Below are positions 1 through 11,001 of a stretch of DNA of 64,000 nt, one piece after another; the stretch's first letter is position 1; each line of letters starts with the position of its first letter. The stretch is from Durusdinium trenchii. Lineage: Eukaryota > Sar > Dinophyceae > Suessiales > Symbiodiniaceae. A program made the position numbers and the translations under genes. The notes under the pieces are model-generated. The model did not search any database and was not told the DNA's origin. It saw nothing but the letters and a program-made list of their open reading frames with translations. The DNA lies in the NCBI GenBank assembly GCA_963970005.1, contig CAXAMN010023673.1:551772-615771 (forward strand), read 5' to 3'.

Positions 1-100
1 CAGCCAGTTGGAACCGACTTTGCACCTTTTGCACCCTTTTGCCAGAAAGGCTGACCAGAAGGTTCAGTTTCCTCCTGCCAAACTGAACCCCATACCTGAG

Positions 101-2483
101 GGTTGAGCTCAAGTACCAAGATGCATTGGAGCTGCTCACGAACCGCCGTCATGGATTGACATGCTACTGCAACTGCTACAAGAGTTGAGCTGACAACTGA
201 CAACCCATGGCTTGCATAGAGTTGAGGCTCAGATGTTCCGGAGAGAAGTTTTCCATAATTTCTGGTTCAAATATATAATCCTGCCAGCATTTCAGAACAT
301 GGCCATCGGCCATCCGTTACGACACATTCTGAACATGCCACACATTTCTGGTGGCAGGAAGTTACTGTCTGAAGTCAAGAAACTGGATGACAAGTTGCTC
401 CTTGTTGAGTGGCACTGCCTCGCTTGAGAGCTGCAGCACGAAAGTTTCCAAGCCAACACGCTTTGAGCTGTTTCTTGTGCATATTTGTGGCAGACATACA
501 AAACAACTATAAACAACTGCTTTGAGGTCGCAGCAATGTGATGTAGACCTATGCTCGTGTCCTTTTGATCAATCTCTGTGAGGATACACAACATTGAGTG
601 CCGGGTCCACTACGCTGTGCAGAACATGCCCAAGGCAAACTGCGCCAAGCACAGATCTTCTTTCTTTGTTCTTTGCGCGACTCAACTTGACAATTCATCA
701 ATGCTCAGTCATTGCCATGCGCAAGTTCCGTATATACATACATTCATTTCCGGAGGCCAAAGCTGCTCTGACAGCAGCGAAGACAAATGTTCAAAGCCCA
801 ATAGAGTCTGTATACAAGTTTTTCAAGGCAGAATGGAGTGCTCCATCATGGTTTTGCTTCATCTTACAATTGAGGCCAATGCCATCCACTGCCCACCATT
901 GCTACAGGTGCCAGACTATGAACGCAGGATGACACGCAGCAATGAACCTGTACGGATCGTGTGCCAGGCCGAGATTGACCTGCTGTCAGGTGTTCTCAGT
1001 GCACGGGAGAAGGCTTGCTCCTTCAGAATATTTGCTTCTGTACTCGTACCTTGTAATCCGTTGCTCGTGCACACAAGCGACCTTATGCGAGTGCGGAACA
1101 CATCATATTCTTGCAGCTACTTGATTAGCAAGTCAAACTCTCAGCTCCTTTCAAAAGAAGAATCAACCCCTGCTTGATAGCAAAACAACAGCTGCTCATA
1201 TTGCAGCTTCGGATGCAGTGCTACGCTTCCTCATGCGTTCGATTCTCCTCCCAAAGAATGTGTAGTAAGTTTTGCTTTGGAGGACCACCGGACAGCCTTC
1301 TCCTACTTCTATGAGGCTTTCGAGGCCTACCACCAGACGAATACCACAGCGAAGGCCTGCAAGCGGTCAGGTTGTAATTCCCCTTGGGAAGTCCCAAGCA
1401 TTTCTATTACACTTTTCTTTGGCCTGAGGCGAGAACAGCCATGAAATATATGCTTCTTTCGAAGATCATGTCTAACCAGCCGAAGGACTGCATTTGAGAA
1501 GGCAAGTTGAGTTCATTGGCACCCTGATCAAGCTTGCTCACGTTGCTTTTCCCAAGGAGACTTCCACCATCATTAGTAGCAAGTCTGGCAGGGATCTCAG
1601 CTGCGTGAATAAAGACAAAGCTAAGCTGCCTTGCTTTTTGCCTTTGTTATACTCGCAGTAGTAGTTATACTTGCAGGACTACAATATGTGGGACCAGAGA
1701 TTGATGCTATGGCCGCTGTCGCTAGCGCACATGAGGCACTGAGCTTGACAGCTAATTCCCACCATTGATGACAGATTCAAGCAAAGCATGTGTGCATGTT
1801 GAGCGTGTTGAGTACAATCCGTGGAGTCAAGCCTGCAAGCGACTCTTTAGGCTCGATCTCTCAAGAAATTTGAGGGGGTCCTGGAGCAGCACAAGCAACA
1901 GCTCTCCGAGGATTTCATCAGAGAAGCATTGCAAAGAAGCAAGTAGAGCGTATCATATCAAGCGGATCCATGTCTAGCCAGAATTGCTTGTTTTCATATT
2001 GAAGGACCCAATCATCCAGTTCCACCTCTCAGACCTCAATGAGACGCTATTGGAGCAGAACATCCTCAGGACTTTGTTTTTTCATGGTTTCTTTTTGTTT
2101 CTTTCTTACTTACTTTCTTTTGGCATAAACGAAGAAAGACAGTATGCAACGCTTTGTAGGCTTTGAACTTGCTACGTAGGTTCTCGCTGCAGGATATTGG
2201 AACCCTTCAGCAGGGTGGAGATCACTCATGTAGCTGAGCTCATCGAGTTGCCTTTGACTCGCACGCAGGCCAATAAGAGCTGTCAGCGCTCATGCTTTCT
2301 CACAAGATGACAGTCACCTGTTGCCTTCCAGGCAAAGCTTAGTGAGATGATCTTGGACCAGAAGCTCAATGGGACGCTGGACCAAGGCCCGCTCCGGCAG
2401 CAAGCGGTGCACATTCTCATATTCGTTGAACACGTCCTGTTCTCGTAGGTATTGGTGTCCTCATCGTATTCGATCAGGAACAG
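101..2483 (+). CDS. RPN6: 26S proteasome lid subunit RPN6/PSMD11 (partial, about 15 exons)
   Basis: Joined exons read as the RPN6/PSMD11 (CSN2-related) PCI-domain subunit, which helps clamp the proteasome lid to the base and core. Exons that keep frame: 101-139, 358-408, 583-634, 756-776, 875-907, 968-1012, 1283-1365, 1434-1485, 1557-1587, 1677-1735, 1851-1910, 2005-2069, 2193-2268, 2332-2386, 2449-2483. Diagnostic stretches are KKLDDKLLLVE, AEIDLLSGVLSAREKD, TAFSYFYEAFE, KYMLLSKIM, DPIIQFHL, LLEQNILRILEPFSRVEI and the PCI end KLSEMILDQKLNGTLDQG followed by VLIVFDQ. Alignment length to the animal protein, as remembered, is nearly gap-free. Donors: 3 GT, 7 GC, 4 GA; introns run 62-270 nt. The N-terminal third lies left of the window. 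The last exon after VFDQEQ and the stop were not found. The 777 donor is the least certain: it drops about three residues usual in the family. Confidence 0.9.
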
Positions 2484-3093
2484 GCCTGGAACAGTTGGGA
2501 TTTTTGCTGTGCTGTGTCAGCTCACGGGCACTGTTGCTGACAAGGCAGAACAACGATCACAACATGCTGAATTTGACGATTCTTCTATTTACTGTATCTA
2601 GGTGTACTTCCATTTCTCCGTTGGTTCTCTTCCTAGGTCCTCTCCTCCTGCCCAAAGGGTTCTCCTTCAAAGGAGGTGAGTACAGGTGAATAGTGGACCT
2701 GTCATGACCTGTCCACCTGAGAAGAACCGTATATCAAGCTAGGCAGCCCGGCCTGTTCGCACAAACTCATCTGCTTCTGGTCCATGGTCAGCTCTTAAAG
2801 TCCATGGCTCATCGTGGTTCTAGTTTTGTCGCGCATGTTTGTCGCGGGTGGTTTCCCACCTCCACCCGGTATCATAATTTTCTATACACACTAGCAACAT
2901 TGGACTGAACTTGCCACCTTTGGCTGCTCAAATCGAGTGCGGCATCCAAGCTTTCAGTTAACATGTATTCCAACATGGTGTGCCTTTTCTTTTTGTCGCG
3001 TACATGGGTCAGCCGCTGTATCAAATAAGCAGTCAGAAGGCGAAAGAAGCCGATTCTTCTCTCGAAAACTCAATGGGCCGATAGATGCCTAGC
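2484..3093. other. No recognised gene
   Basis: The final RPN6 exon (about 35 residues of the family C-terminus) should lie here but I could not identify it. No domain or RNA gene was recognised in any frame. Confidence 0.4.
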
Positions 3094-3390
3094 AGCAAGG
3101 ACGCTGCTAGGGGCGCTCCTGACGTTACTACTAGGAACAAAGGATGCTACTAGGAGCAAAGATCGCCACTAGGAGCAAGGACGCTGCTAGGGGCGCTCCT
3201 GGCCTTACTACTAGGANNNNNNNNNNTAGGAGCAAGGACGCTGCTAGGGGCGCTCCTGGCCTTACTACTAGGAGCAAAGGATGCTAGTAGTAACAAAGGG
3301 CATTACTACGAGTAGCATTCTTGCTACTAATAACAAGTAGCTACTAGGAACAAAGGGCAATTCTACTAGGAGCAAGGACGCCACAGAACC
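3094..3390. repeat. Dispersed TAGTAACAAG-family repeat, largest cluster
   Basis: Imperfect 20-45 bp units built on CTACTAGGAGCAAGGACG and CTACTAGTAACAAG alternate with GCTGCTAGGGGCGCTCCTGG. A ten-N gap interrupts the cluster. The same unit family recurs in at least ten other places in both orientations. Confidence 0.8.
3217..3226. other. Assembly gap (10 N)
   Basis: Ten Ns inside the repeat cluster; the true length is unknown. Confidence 0.99.
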
Positions 3391-5303
3391 TTGGGGTGAC
3401 ACCCACCAAAAAGAGTGGGCAACCGACTGAAGTTCGCAACCCTCGCCTCCTCCTCGTGAATGAAGCAAGACCTCTTCTAGAAAGTTTTCCTTTACCGGAA
3501 CAATCTGCACCACATTCTTTGGGGGCAACATGAAACAACTACCAAACATCACTCCAGCCGACCAAAGCAAAACTTCCTCCAGACCTGACCTTGACCTTTT
3601 ACACGCTATCGAGACTACACGAAATGAAAGAACGCGTCTCAACTACACATGTTGTTTCAAAGTTGCAGGCCTAAACAGCCACGAAAACCCAAGGTGGAAG
3701 TGATTCTCAAAGGTGGAGAGAATGAAGCATTCGAGTTGCTTTTCAGATGCGGATTCGTATTCTTGTGCTTTTTCGAGTTGATGTCACCATGTTTCCTTCT
3801 CACTCATGTAGGTGTTTGCTTTGTCAGTAGAAGGCAGTTGTCGTTGTTGTCATAGATGTTCAGGTCAAGCAAAAGGTAAGCAGAAGCTGGAACCAATAGA
3901 CGAGCAATAGAAAACTCAGATCAGATATTTTTCCTATTGCTCCAAGCCTTCGAACTATTCCCACCCCCCAGAATCCTCAGAAGTGTACAATTCAGTTCCT
4001 TTGGGCTTGTGGACAACCCCGTTGGAAGTTTGTTTGGGGCAATGTTCTCAATGATTTGAAACATTGGCTTTGACAAGGTTCTCAGGTCAGAGTGTTAGCA
4101 GAAGCTACCGAAGGATCTTAAAGGGAGCCAAGAGCTGACCAATAGAAAGCTCTGCTCAAAAAAACACACTTGTTTAAATATAACACATGCTGGAAGAACA
4201 TCATTTGCTTATTATTCTAACTCCCGAAGCAATTCAGGGGTTTACAATAATTTCGCAAACACTTTTTACGGTTCCCTCCCACTGGGCTATTTGGGGCACG
4301 ACACAACCATGATGTGTGCAGTATGAGCATCGACGGGCCTCAGTCTCAGACAAAGGGGTGCGAAGAGAATGGGAGTTTGCTCCTGAGGTGAGCTCAACGT
4401 ACGACAACTCATTGAAGACCATCAAGAACACCTCAGAGGCACTCCGAGACTGTTGGCCTCTAGTTTGGAGTTTCTTCATGACACATGAGTTACAGAAGAA
4501 ACGCAGACTTGTACCGCTCACTGATGTGACTGAATGTGAGTTTTGAATACATTTGACAGGTCTTGGACACTCTATATGGCCAAGCAAAGCAGCTTGCATG
4601 AGGACCATGGTTTGTGCCAGCTACAAGGCATGTCAACCGCTGATGTATGTGGAGCCACCACCCTCTTTGGGAGGAGTCTCCAATGCAGAAGAGACGCGAC
4701 AGTATTCGCAAGATGATAGATCGCAAAAAAGACCACCAGTTCTGGATGCTTGTTCTTAGTGGTGTGGTCTCTTGAATCAAACTCTGCAAAGTTTCAACAC
4801 TTTCGCATGCAACTTCATGGACACAGTCATACTTGTTGGCATTGAGTCTTGATCTCATCCAATCAGGTCAACATTTAGGGGGCCGTAGAGGTTGAGCTAG
4901 TTTCTGTCCTATTGAAGCAGTGCACTACCCTGCTTAGGTTGTCACTCAATCAGCACACAAATAGACATCGCGCGTTCTCGTTGCCTAGCTTGGCCCAGCT
5001 TTACTTTTGTACCACATCTAATAGCGCGTTGGAAGGCTGGAATGGGTGTGAGTAATCAATCCAAGCAGTGTTTCCGGTTTCTATTTGGAAGTGTACGATT
5101 TGCAGGCATGTCCTCCACGGGATCGGGCTTCGAAAGCTTCTTGGGGGCCATGAGGGGTGCTGAAGATCGCCATGTGCAGAGCTAAGGGTCAAAGGACACC
5201 TTCTGGTAAACTGCAAATGTTCTTCTAAACCTAAGACCTCAAACATGCATGAATGTTGAGAATTCCAGACAGACCCCTTGAAATGCCTAGAATCTAGAAG
5301 TTC
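3391..5303. other. No recognised gene
   Basis: Several 60-125 codon ORFs overlap on both strands without recognisable motifs. The + frame at 4316-4440 reads like an exon (acidic, ending before a possible GC donor) but matches nothing I know. Confidence 0.3.
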
Positions 5304-5444
5304 AATGGAGGTGTTTCAGCAGAGTTTGGAATCGGATCCAAGGCAGCAACCTACTACTGCTTCGGAACCGCCAGTGACCTACTGGTCACAACACTGATGG
5401 CAGAGCTAAACTTGCTTGAATCCATGAGCGGCGGGAACAACTGA
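5304..5444 (+). other. Possible exon of an unrecognised protein
   Basis: A 46-codon open stretch ends at TGA 5442. It has a balanced, protein-like composition (GIGSKAATYYCFGTASDLL, then a leucine-rich helix). It is shorter than the usual ORF cut-off, yet its codon use resembles the verified exons. No family is recognised and splice boundaries are not determined. Confidence 0.25.
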
Positions 5445-8387
5445 GCGGTCCGAACGACGATGTCCCTGACTTGAGGATGACAAGGACAAGCTGGTGAACC
5501 CCGGAGAGACCTTCAACCAGCACAACACCCAGAATCAAAGGGCTTTATGTCGTGCTCGGATAGATAGAGGATAGAGGTGATCAAATTCGAGCGAGCTGTG
5601 ACATGGTTCTTCTTAAGATTGGAAGCGTTTTACTTTGTTCGAGGTTCTTGAAGGATGCCCCAAAGCCCGGTGGAAAGGGTGATGGCAAGGTGCATTTGCA
5701 ACGGTGGGCCATTCTGCTTGGAAGAGACCTGACATTGATATGTTGAGCATGAACACACTTAGATGAGAGTCTGAGTCTGATAGAGTGGCTGCAGTGCCGC
5801 ACTATGTCACTGCAGGGAAAGTGATCTGGTGGGCTGCCAAGCAATCTAAGAAACTCGAGGCGGCAACGAATGTGTACAATGCAAGAAGTTCAGCTGATGG
5901 ACCAGATCCAAGCTTCGGCCGTCCTTGCAAAAAGCATGTGTATCATTGTGTATCGATGCTTCAGCAGTGATTTGCTAGCCAATCAATCAATGGCCAAAGT
6001 GTGGATGCAGAAGACTGAGTGTGGACAAGCACCTGCCAAACCTGCGATGGAACAAAGTGCCTCACAGCAGGCAACGCACAAGCAAATCGTTGGTTGGAAC
6101 ACTGGGTTTGGCAGGACAAGAGTCACAGTGACTGAGCTGTGTAAAGCTTCCAAACGTGCGAAAGAGCCAAAGGGAGATCAAGTGATCGTGTTGGGCTTTC
6201 TTCGAGGCGTTGGCGCTCTTTTTAGTTTTCAGGCGCCATTTGGGGCGTAAGAGTCTCAGGATTTGATGTGGTTTGACCTTCAGAACACAGAGTGTTTTCT
6301 CTCAGTATGTATTTAATGAGCGTAGCAGGCCGGAGACTTGACTGTTCACACAAGCTTGTAAGCGGGTTGGACCATCACGATTTGAATGCATTCATGAAGT
6401 ATGGCTAGCACTTGGAAGCTTAGATGCAACACAAAACAAGCATGTGACAAGCGGCAGACTTGCCATCACTGTATTTCAGCAACATGCAGAGTTGGCATGT
6501 TCCTACTATGCCTGTGGCTGCGGGCTTAGATGGTTGAACACATGACTTCACCTTGAACCTTGCTCTGGCTGTGGTGCACGAACATTCTGGAAAGCGCATT
6601 GTGCTTTCGCACGGAGTACTGAGTATGGCCAGCTGCGATTATTTTGCATTCAGGTTTGGACTCTACGGCTGTTTGAAGGCGTGTTCGCATGATGTCTTTG
6701 TTTGTACCTTAGCCCGTAGCGTGCTACGGATTTGACCGGGCACTTCTTCGCAGCAATTGACCAAGTGTGCTTGGAGCTGTGCTCGCGTGAAAATCAGCCA
6801 CTATACAAAGGTAAAGGACCACACAGTATCATGCAGATCACCAATGTTTGCATCGGCTGCATCGACCATGAACTCTTTCGAATAAAAGTGTTTTAGAATA
6901 GTCGCAGAGCGTGACGGAGACTGAGGCCATCGCCACGAATTCCTCCTATCCCTAGCAAGGCTCGGTCTGCCATGCAATCGATTGAGATGTTGACCTTGTC
7001 ATATCTGGGCCTGTTTGATTTAAGAGAGAGAGAGAGAGATTGTGTTGGTTGGTTTGGGACCTTGTTTGGCATGTCTACTGCACCATCGGATTTCTGTGAG
7101 AAGTTGGGAAGAACGATTGCAGTCAAAGCGCAGAGTGGCAAAGACCCAGCAACTTTGGCCCTGAACATGCCTGAACCAATTTGCAAATTAAGCTAAAACA
7201 CAAAAATCAAACACACAATGAAAATTTCTTTTGTTGCTTTTTCTTTCAAATCCCTTTTGCAACTTTCGCCCACAGTTGTGCAGTTCTGCATCAGATCGTC
7301 CAAAGTGCACCTGGGCAAGACCACGCTCTGGCATTGCCAATGAATCCAATAAGAGAACTGCAACATCGTCACCCTTTGGCAAACTCATCCATCCGGGCAA
7401 CGGAGGGGTACATGCGCACACCATAGCGGGATCAAACGCGCTTGAGAGTCGAGCTTTTTCAGTCGATGTATTTCAACTTCGGGTCAACTTGTCCTGTGAG
7501 GATAGGCAAGGTGCTCGGACTTCACCAGTGTGAAGCCCTCGGTATCGGTCTTTTTGAACAGATGTGTGAAAGTCTAAGTTGCACGACATCAAAGAATTGC
7601 ACCCATCCTGGCATGTTGGGTTGGGACAGTTCATTCCTTTTTGTCTAAGGCCAGATGTGCAAATTCTGCTTTCACGCCAGGCACTTGTTGAGAAGAACAG
7701 GTAGCCAGCACCGGGTAAACAAAACGGTGGAGATCACATCGAGTGAGCAGTACTTCGAGATAAACATTGATTATGCTCAACGAGAGATGGCAGTAGTGGG
7801 CTCACAGCGCAGTTGAGCTATTTGAATGTATTCAACAAGCTGACATGGAGGGTTATCTATGTAGCAGATTTCTGAGGACAGCATAAGAACAAAAGAAAAC
7901 ACAACAAACCAGGAACAACCCAGCCTAGTTTATGCGTCAACCAAGCCTCAAACATCGCAATGGCCTCCCCTCTTGCATTCCGACGGCCTCAGCTTGCGCT
8001 GGGTGAGGAAGTCATGCAGGCTCTTCTTCATTTGAGTTGAAGAAAGATACAGATGCATCAGACGAATTGCTATGACAATCTATGATATGAATGACCTGAA
8101 ACACTCCTGCTCCCAAACATTGTAACATGCCAAGACACTGCACGCTTGTTTCAAAGCATTTTCTTTGTTCTACAGGGGCGATGAAACTGCTGACGAGAGC
8201 AAGCAAGTAGAGATTACCCCCGATGAAGCCAGAAACAAGAGCAACATGAGGAAATAAGTTTGCACTTTGCGGTAGCCGTGAAAGCAGGCGAAAGGTTCGC
8301 GAAAGGGAAGCGACCGATCACTCTTGGGTAAAAGCAATTTGGAACAACTCAGATGCTTGGTGATTCGCTCAAACTGGTTTCCAGCTA
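5445..8387. other. No recognised gene; scattered weak exon candidates
   Basis: Protein-like but unrecognised stretches occur on + at 5785-5935 and 7045-7190. A 78-codon - strand frame at 7188-7424 overlaps two + frames. A short (GA)n run lies at 7023-7040. Nothing here is strong enough to call a gene. Confidence 0.3.
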
Positions 8388-8492
8388 GCTATTAGTAACA
8401 AGTGCATCGCTACTAGTAACAAGTGCCTTACTAGTAGTAACAAGAAGCTATTAGGAACAATAAGCTATTAGTAACAAGTGCATCGCTACTAG
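8388..8492. repeat. Dispersed TAGTAACAAG-family repeat
   Basis: Four to five units of about 21-24 bp of the type CTACTAGTAACAAGTGCATC. Confidence 0.8.
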
Positions 8493-9049
8493 TTTGCGCA
8501 GCCCTTTGCAGCCAGGCTGGGCCTGTTAACCCGCTTTCCACGGGACACATCACGCCGGCCAACAGTGTGCGGCCAAATCTGGATATGAGCATGCAGACAG
8601 GTGGGCTGCTGTTGTGTGAGATCTGCAAGTGAGTTGTGTTTTGTATTGACGGACAATGGGTGGGCCGGGCCACTTGCAGGCACTCCTTCTTTCCGAGGAA
8701 GCGGCCGGATTGGGCAGGCTGAAACTGTGAAGATGTTCTTTGAAGTCGGTTGGGTTCCCATACATGGGGCATGCCACTCTTGAGTGCCAAACTCCCTGGT
8801 CTACAATGATTGTAACAATCCTACACCCAAACAGTAACAGTTTCTCAAACAGTAACAATGGGTTGTTTATGCAGCTCACATGAAGGTTGCAGAGCCTGCC
8901 TCGCTGGTGCCAGCCACAGAGCTACCTCGCCCCGAGCCATGGACAAGAAAGAATAGTCATTTGGTCATTTGTTCGTTTGGATTCCGTTTGTATTTCTCGT
9001 ACTTGCATTACTCACTACTTTGCGCGGTGCCTTCTTCAACACGCATCTC
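8493..9049. other. No recognised gene
   Basis: Three - strand frames of 90-120 codons overlap each other and look like chance. The segment 8958-9049 is open in the frame of the next ORF and encodes a hydrophobic stretch, so it may belong to it. Confidence 0.35.
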
Positions 9050-9733
9050 ATGCATGCCCGTCTCATGCCTGAGGAACTGAAGATCGACAGCAGTGAAGTG
9101 GCTCCTCCTGTGCTACCATCTCCAACCAATGCACAGCGTCAGCCAATGATGCCTAGAAGTATTCGAAGCGTACGCTCCGCAGTTCATGGTGCAAATTGGG
9201 GCCCAGAGGTGTCGAATGCATTGGCTACAACCATCTCAGTGCGGCCAGCAACAGTCCCACAGAGGCCAGTTTTGGGCTATCAGAGGCAGACCGGCCCAGT
9301 GTTGGAGATGAATACGGATGATTTGCCATGTGTTCCAACCCTAGAAACGCCGACAAACTCACAGAGGCAACCAATGATGTCGCGGAGCACCCGCAGCGTG
9401 CGAACTCGCATAACAGCTGCGGATGCCGAAACAGTTCAATCATTCCCTCCAGCTGCAATGTCAATGACTCCAACCATGGCTACAGCGACTTTGCATGCTG
9501 GAAACATCAGGATCACACCGAAACCACGAGGATTGAAAGTTGCATCTTTGGAGACAGAGTCTTTGGAAGGGGGCACTTTTCAGCTCAGTGGCATGGTTAC
9601 ACCGACGAATCTTGACCGGAAAAATGCACAGATGAGTTTGCAACTTGGCACACCATCCTTCAAGGGAAGCGCAACAACTCAAATGCTTCAAACAGCTCCG
9701 CTTCAGAGAGCTCCGCTCGGGAACCCGACGTGA
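9050..9733 (+). CDS. Hypothetical protein with a duplicated QRQPMM/RSVR motif
   Basis: This is the longest uninterrupted non-repetitive ORF in the left 29 kb: 228 codons from the first ATG, 9050, to TGA 9731. The frame is open upstream to 8957. That extra part would add a hydrophobic segment (FVWIPFVFLVLALL), either a signal anchor or an upstream exon end. The chain is Pro/Thr/Ser-rich and low in predicted structure. It carries two copies of a motif, PTNAQRQPMMPRSIRSVR near residues 23-40 and PTNSQRQPMMSRSTRSVR about 75 residues later, which suggests an internal duplication. No catalytic motif or known domain is visible. It could be a terminal exon of a larger gene. No function is proposed. 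Confidence 0.5.
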   Translation: MHARLMPEELKIDSSEVAPPVLPSPTNAQRQPMMPRSIRSVRSAVHGANWGPEVSNALATTISVRPATVPQRPVLGYQRQTGPVLEMNTDDLPCVPTLETPTNSQRQPMMSRSTRSVRTRITAADAETVQSFPPAAMSMTPTMATATLHAGNIRITPKPRGLKVASLETESLEGGTFQLSGMVTPTNLDRKNAQMSLQLGTPSFKGSATTQMLQTAPLQRAPLGNPT

Positions 9734-11001
9734 GCTCCGAGCCTAGAGAACCGTACAGGCTGCCAAAGTGACTTATAGATCATTTACATTTATTTACAGA
9801 ATCGCCGTGATCAAGATTGTTGATTACTATATATATATATATACATGTTACATACCAGCATGACTTTTGGACGTGAATCTCATACACTGGAGCTTTGGTG
9901 GCTGTGTTTTTGCCCAAATCAATGCACGCTTGCACAATGGAATGGATGCCGCGAAGCTGCTTGAAAGCACTCCGCCTACCCATGCTGTTCCGTGCTGCAA
10001 AAAGTGAACCCTGGTTATGCAGCACAAACACACACACAGAGAAAGACACCCACCTAATGAAGTCAAAAGTGACCTCGTGACCTTGTGTACCCTTTTTACT
10101 ACTCCAAGGCCCACGAGCCTGCACCAGCGCGGTTGGGTTCTTACAGAATGTGGTGCATGATATTTCCAGGATCTCAGTATCTATCGCCTTCGAGTTCCGT
10201 CCGAATCTTGTCCATTTGACGCTTCTCACTGGGTCCTTGGAAGCCTTGGATCAAAGCACTAGATATTCAAGAGCCATGGCTTCAGCGGTTGCTGGACTTC
10301 GCACCCTCGACTCAGTCACTGGTGTAGGCTTGGAGTGGGGAGCGAAGGGTGCAACCTAGAAGAGGACATTTAGACTCTAAACGAGAGGCAACCGAATGGC
10401 TTTGCAATGCCAATCAGTTCCATTTCGTTGCTATTTCTGTTTGTGGCTCGAATGCTTCGGCAGCGAAGCCAGTGAAGCGTGATTCTCATCCTGTCACAGC
10501 TCTCATGGCTGACACGAAGCAGGCCATTACGGCCATGTTGTGCAGCACTTCAATCAAGATGCTTTGCAGACTAATTAGTTTTCAAGGGCGTGTTGGACTC
10601 GGTGCTTCTTTCAAGCACTTGATAAAACAACTTCTTAATTTTCTCACCAAATGCTTTGCAGGTAGCACAAAGCTCCAGCATGTCACAGAGTTCCAAGGCA
10701 CGACATGTGAAGAAATGGACAAACACCCCACCGTGTATACAATGGAAATGGACGCTACTCTCACAAGTCCTCACAAGAAAGTTGCATGAATGAAAGTAAA
10801 GACACCCAAAAGGAATTCTAGTTTAGAAGAATGCTAGTTTAGACACACACACATATATATATATATATATACAGTAATGGAATTCTAGTTTAGACTTCTA
10901 GTTAGGAAGGTCTAAGAGTTTAAGAGAAGGATTCTAAAGGTCCAAAGAACAAAAGAAAAGACGAACAGGTTCCACAAAGTTGTTTGTTTTTCACTGGCCA
11001 G
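9734..11001. other. No recognised gene; 5' exons of the acyltransferase gene may lie here
   Basis: A 149-codon - strand frame (9780-10229) and a 146-codon + frame (10349-10789) conflict with each other's neighbours and match nothing. (TA)n runs lie at 9826-9845 and 10852-10872. The first acyltransferase exon found starts at 11002 in mid-protein, so an upstream exon with the start codon must lie here or further left. Confidence 0.35.

Noticed and set aside
578-1177. 199-codon single ORF
   Set aside because: Part of it overlaps true RPN6 exons (583-634, 875-907) but the rest is intron sequence; the spliced model explains the region better.
9780-10229. - strand gene of 149 codons
   Set aside because: Overlaps a TA run and conflicting frames, has no recognisable motif, and lies on the opposite strand to all supported genes; left as uncertain.
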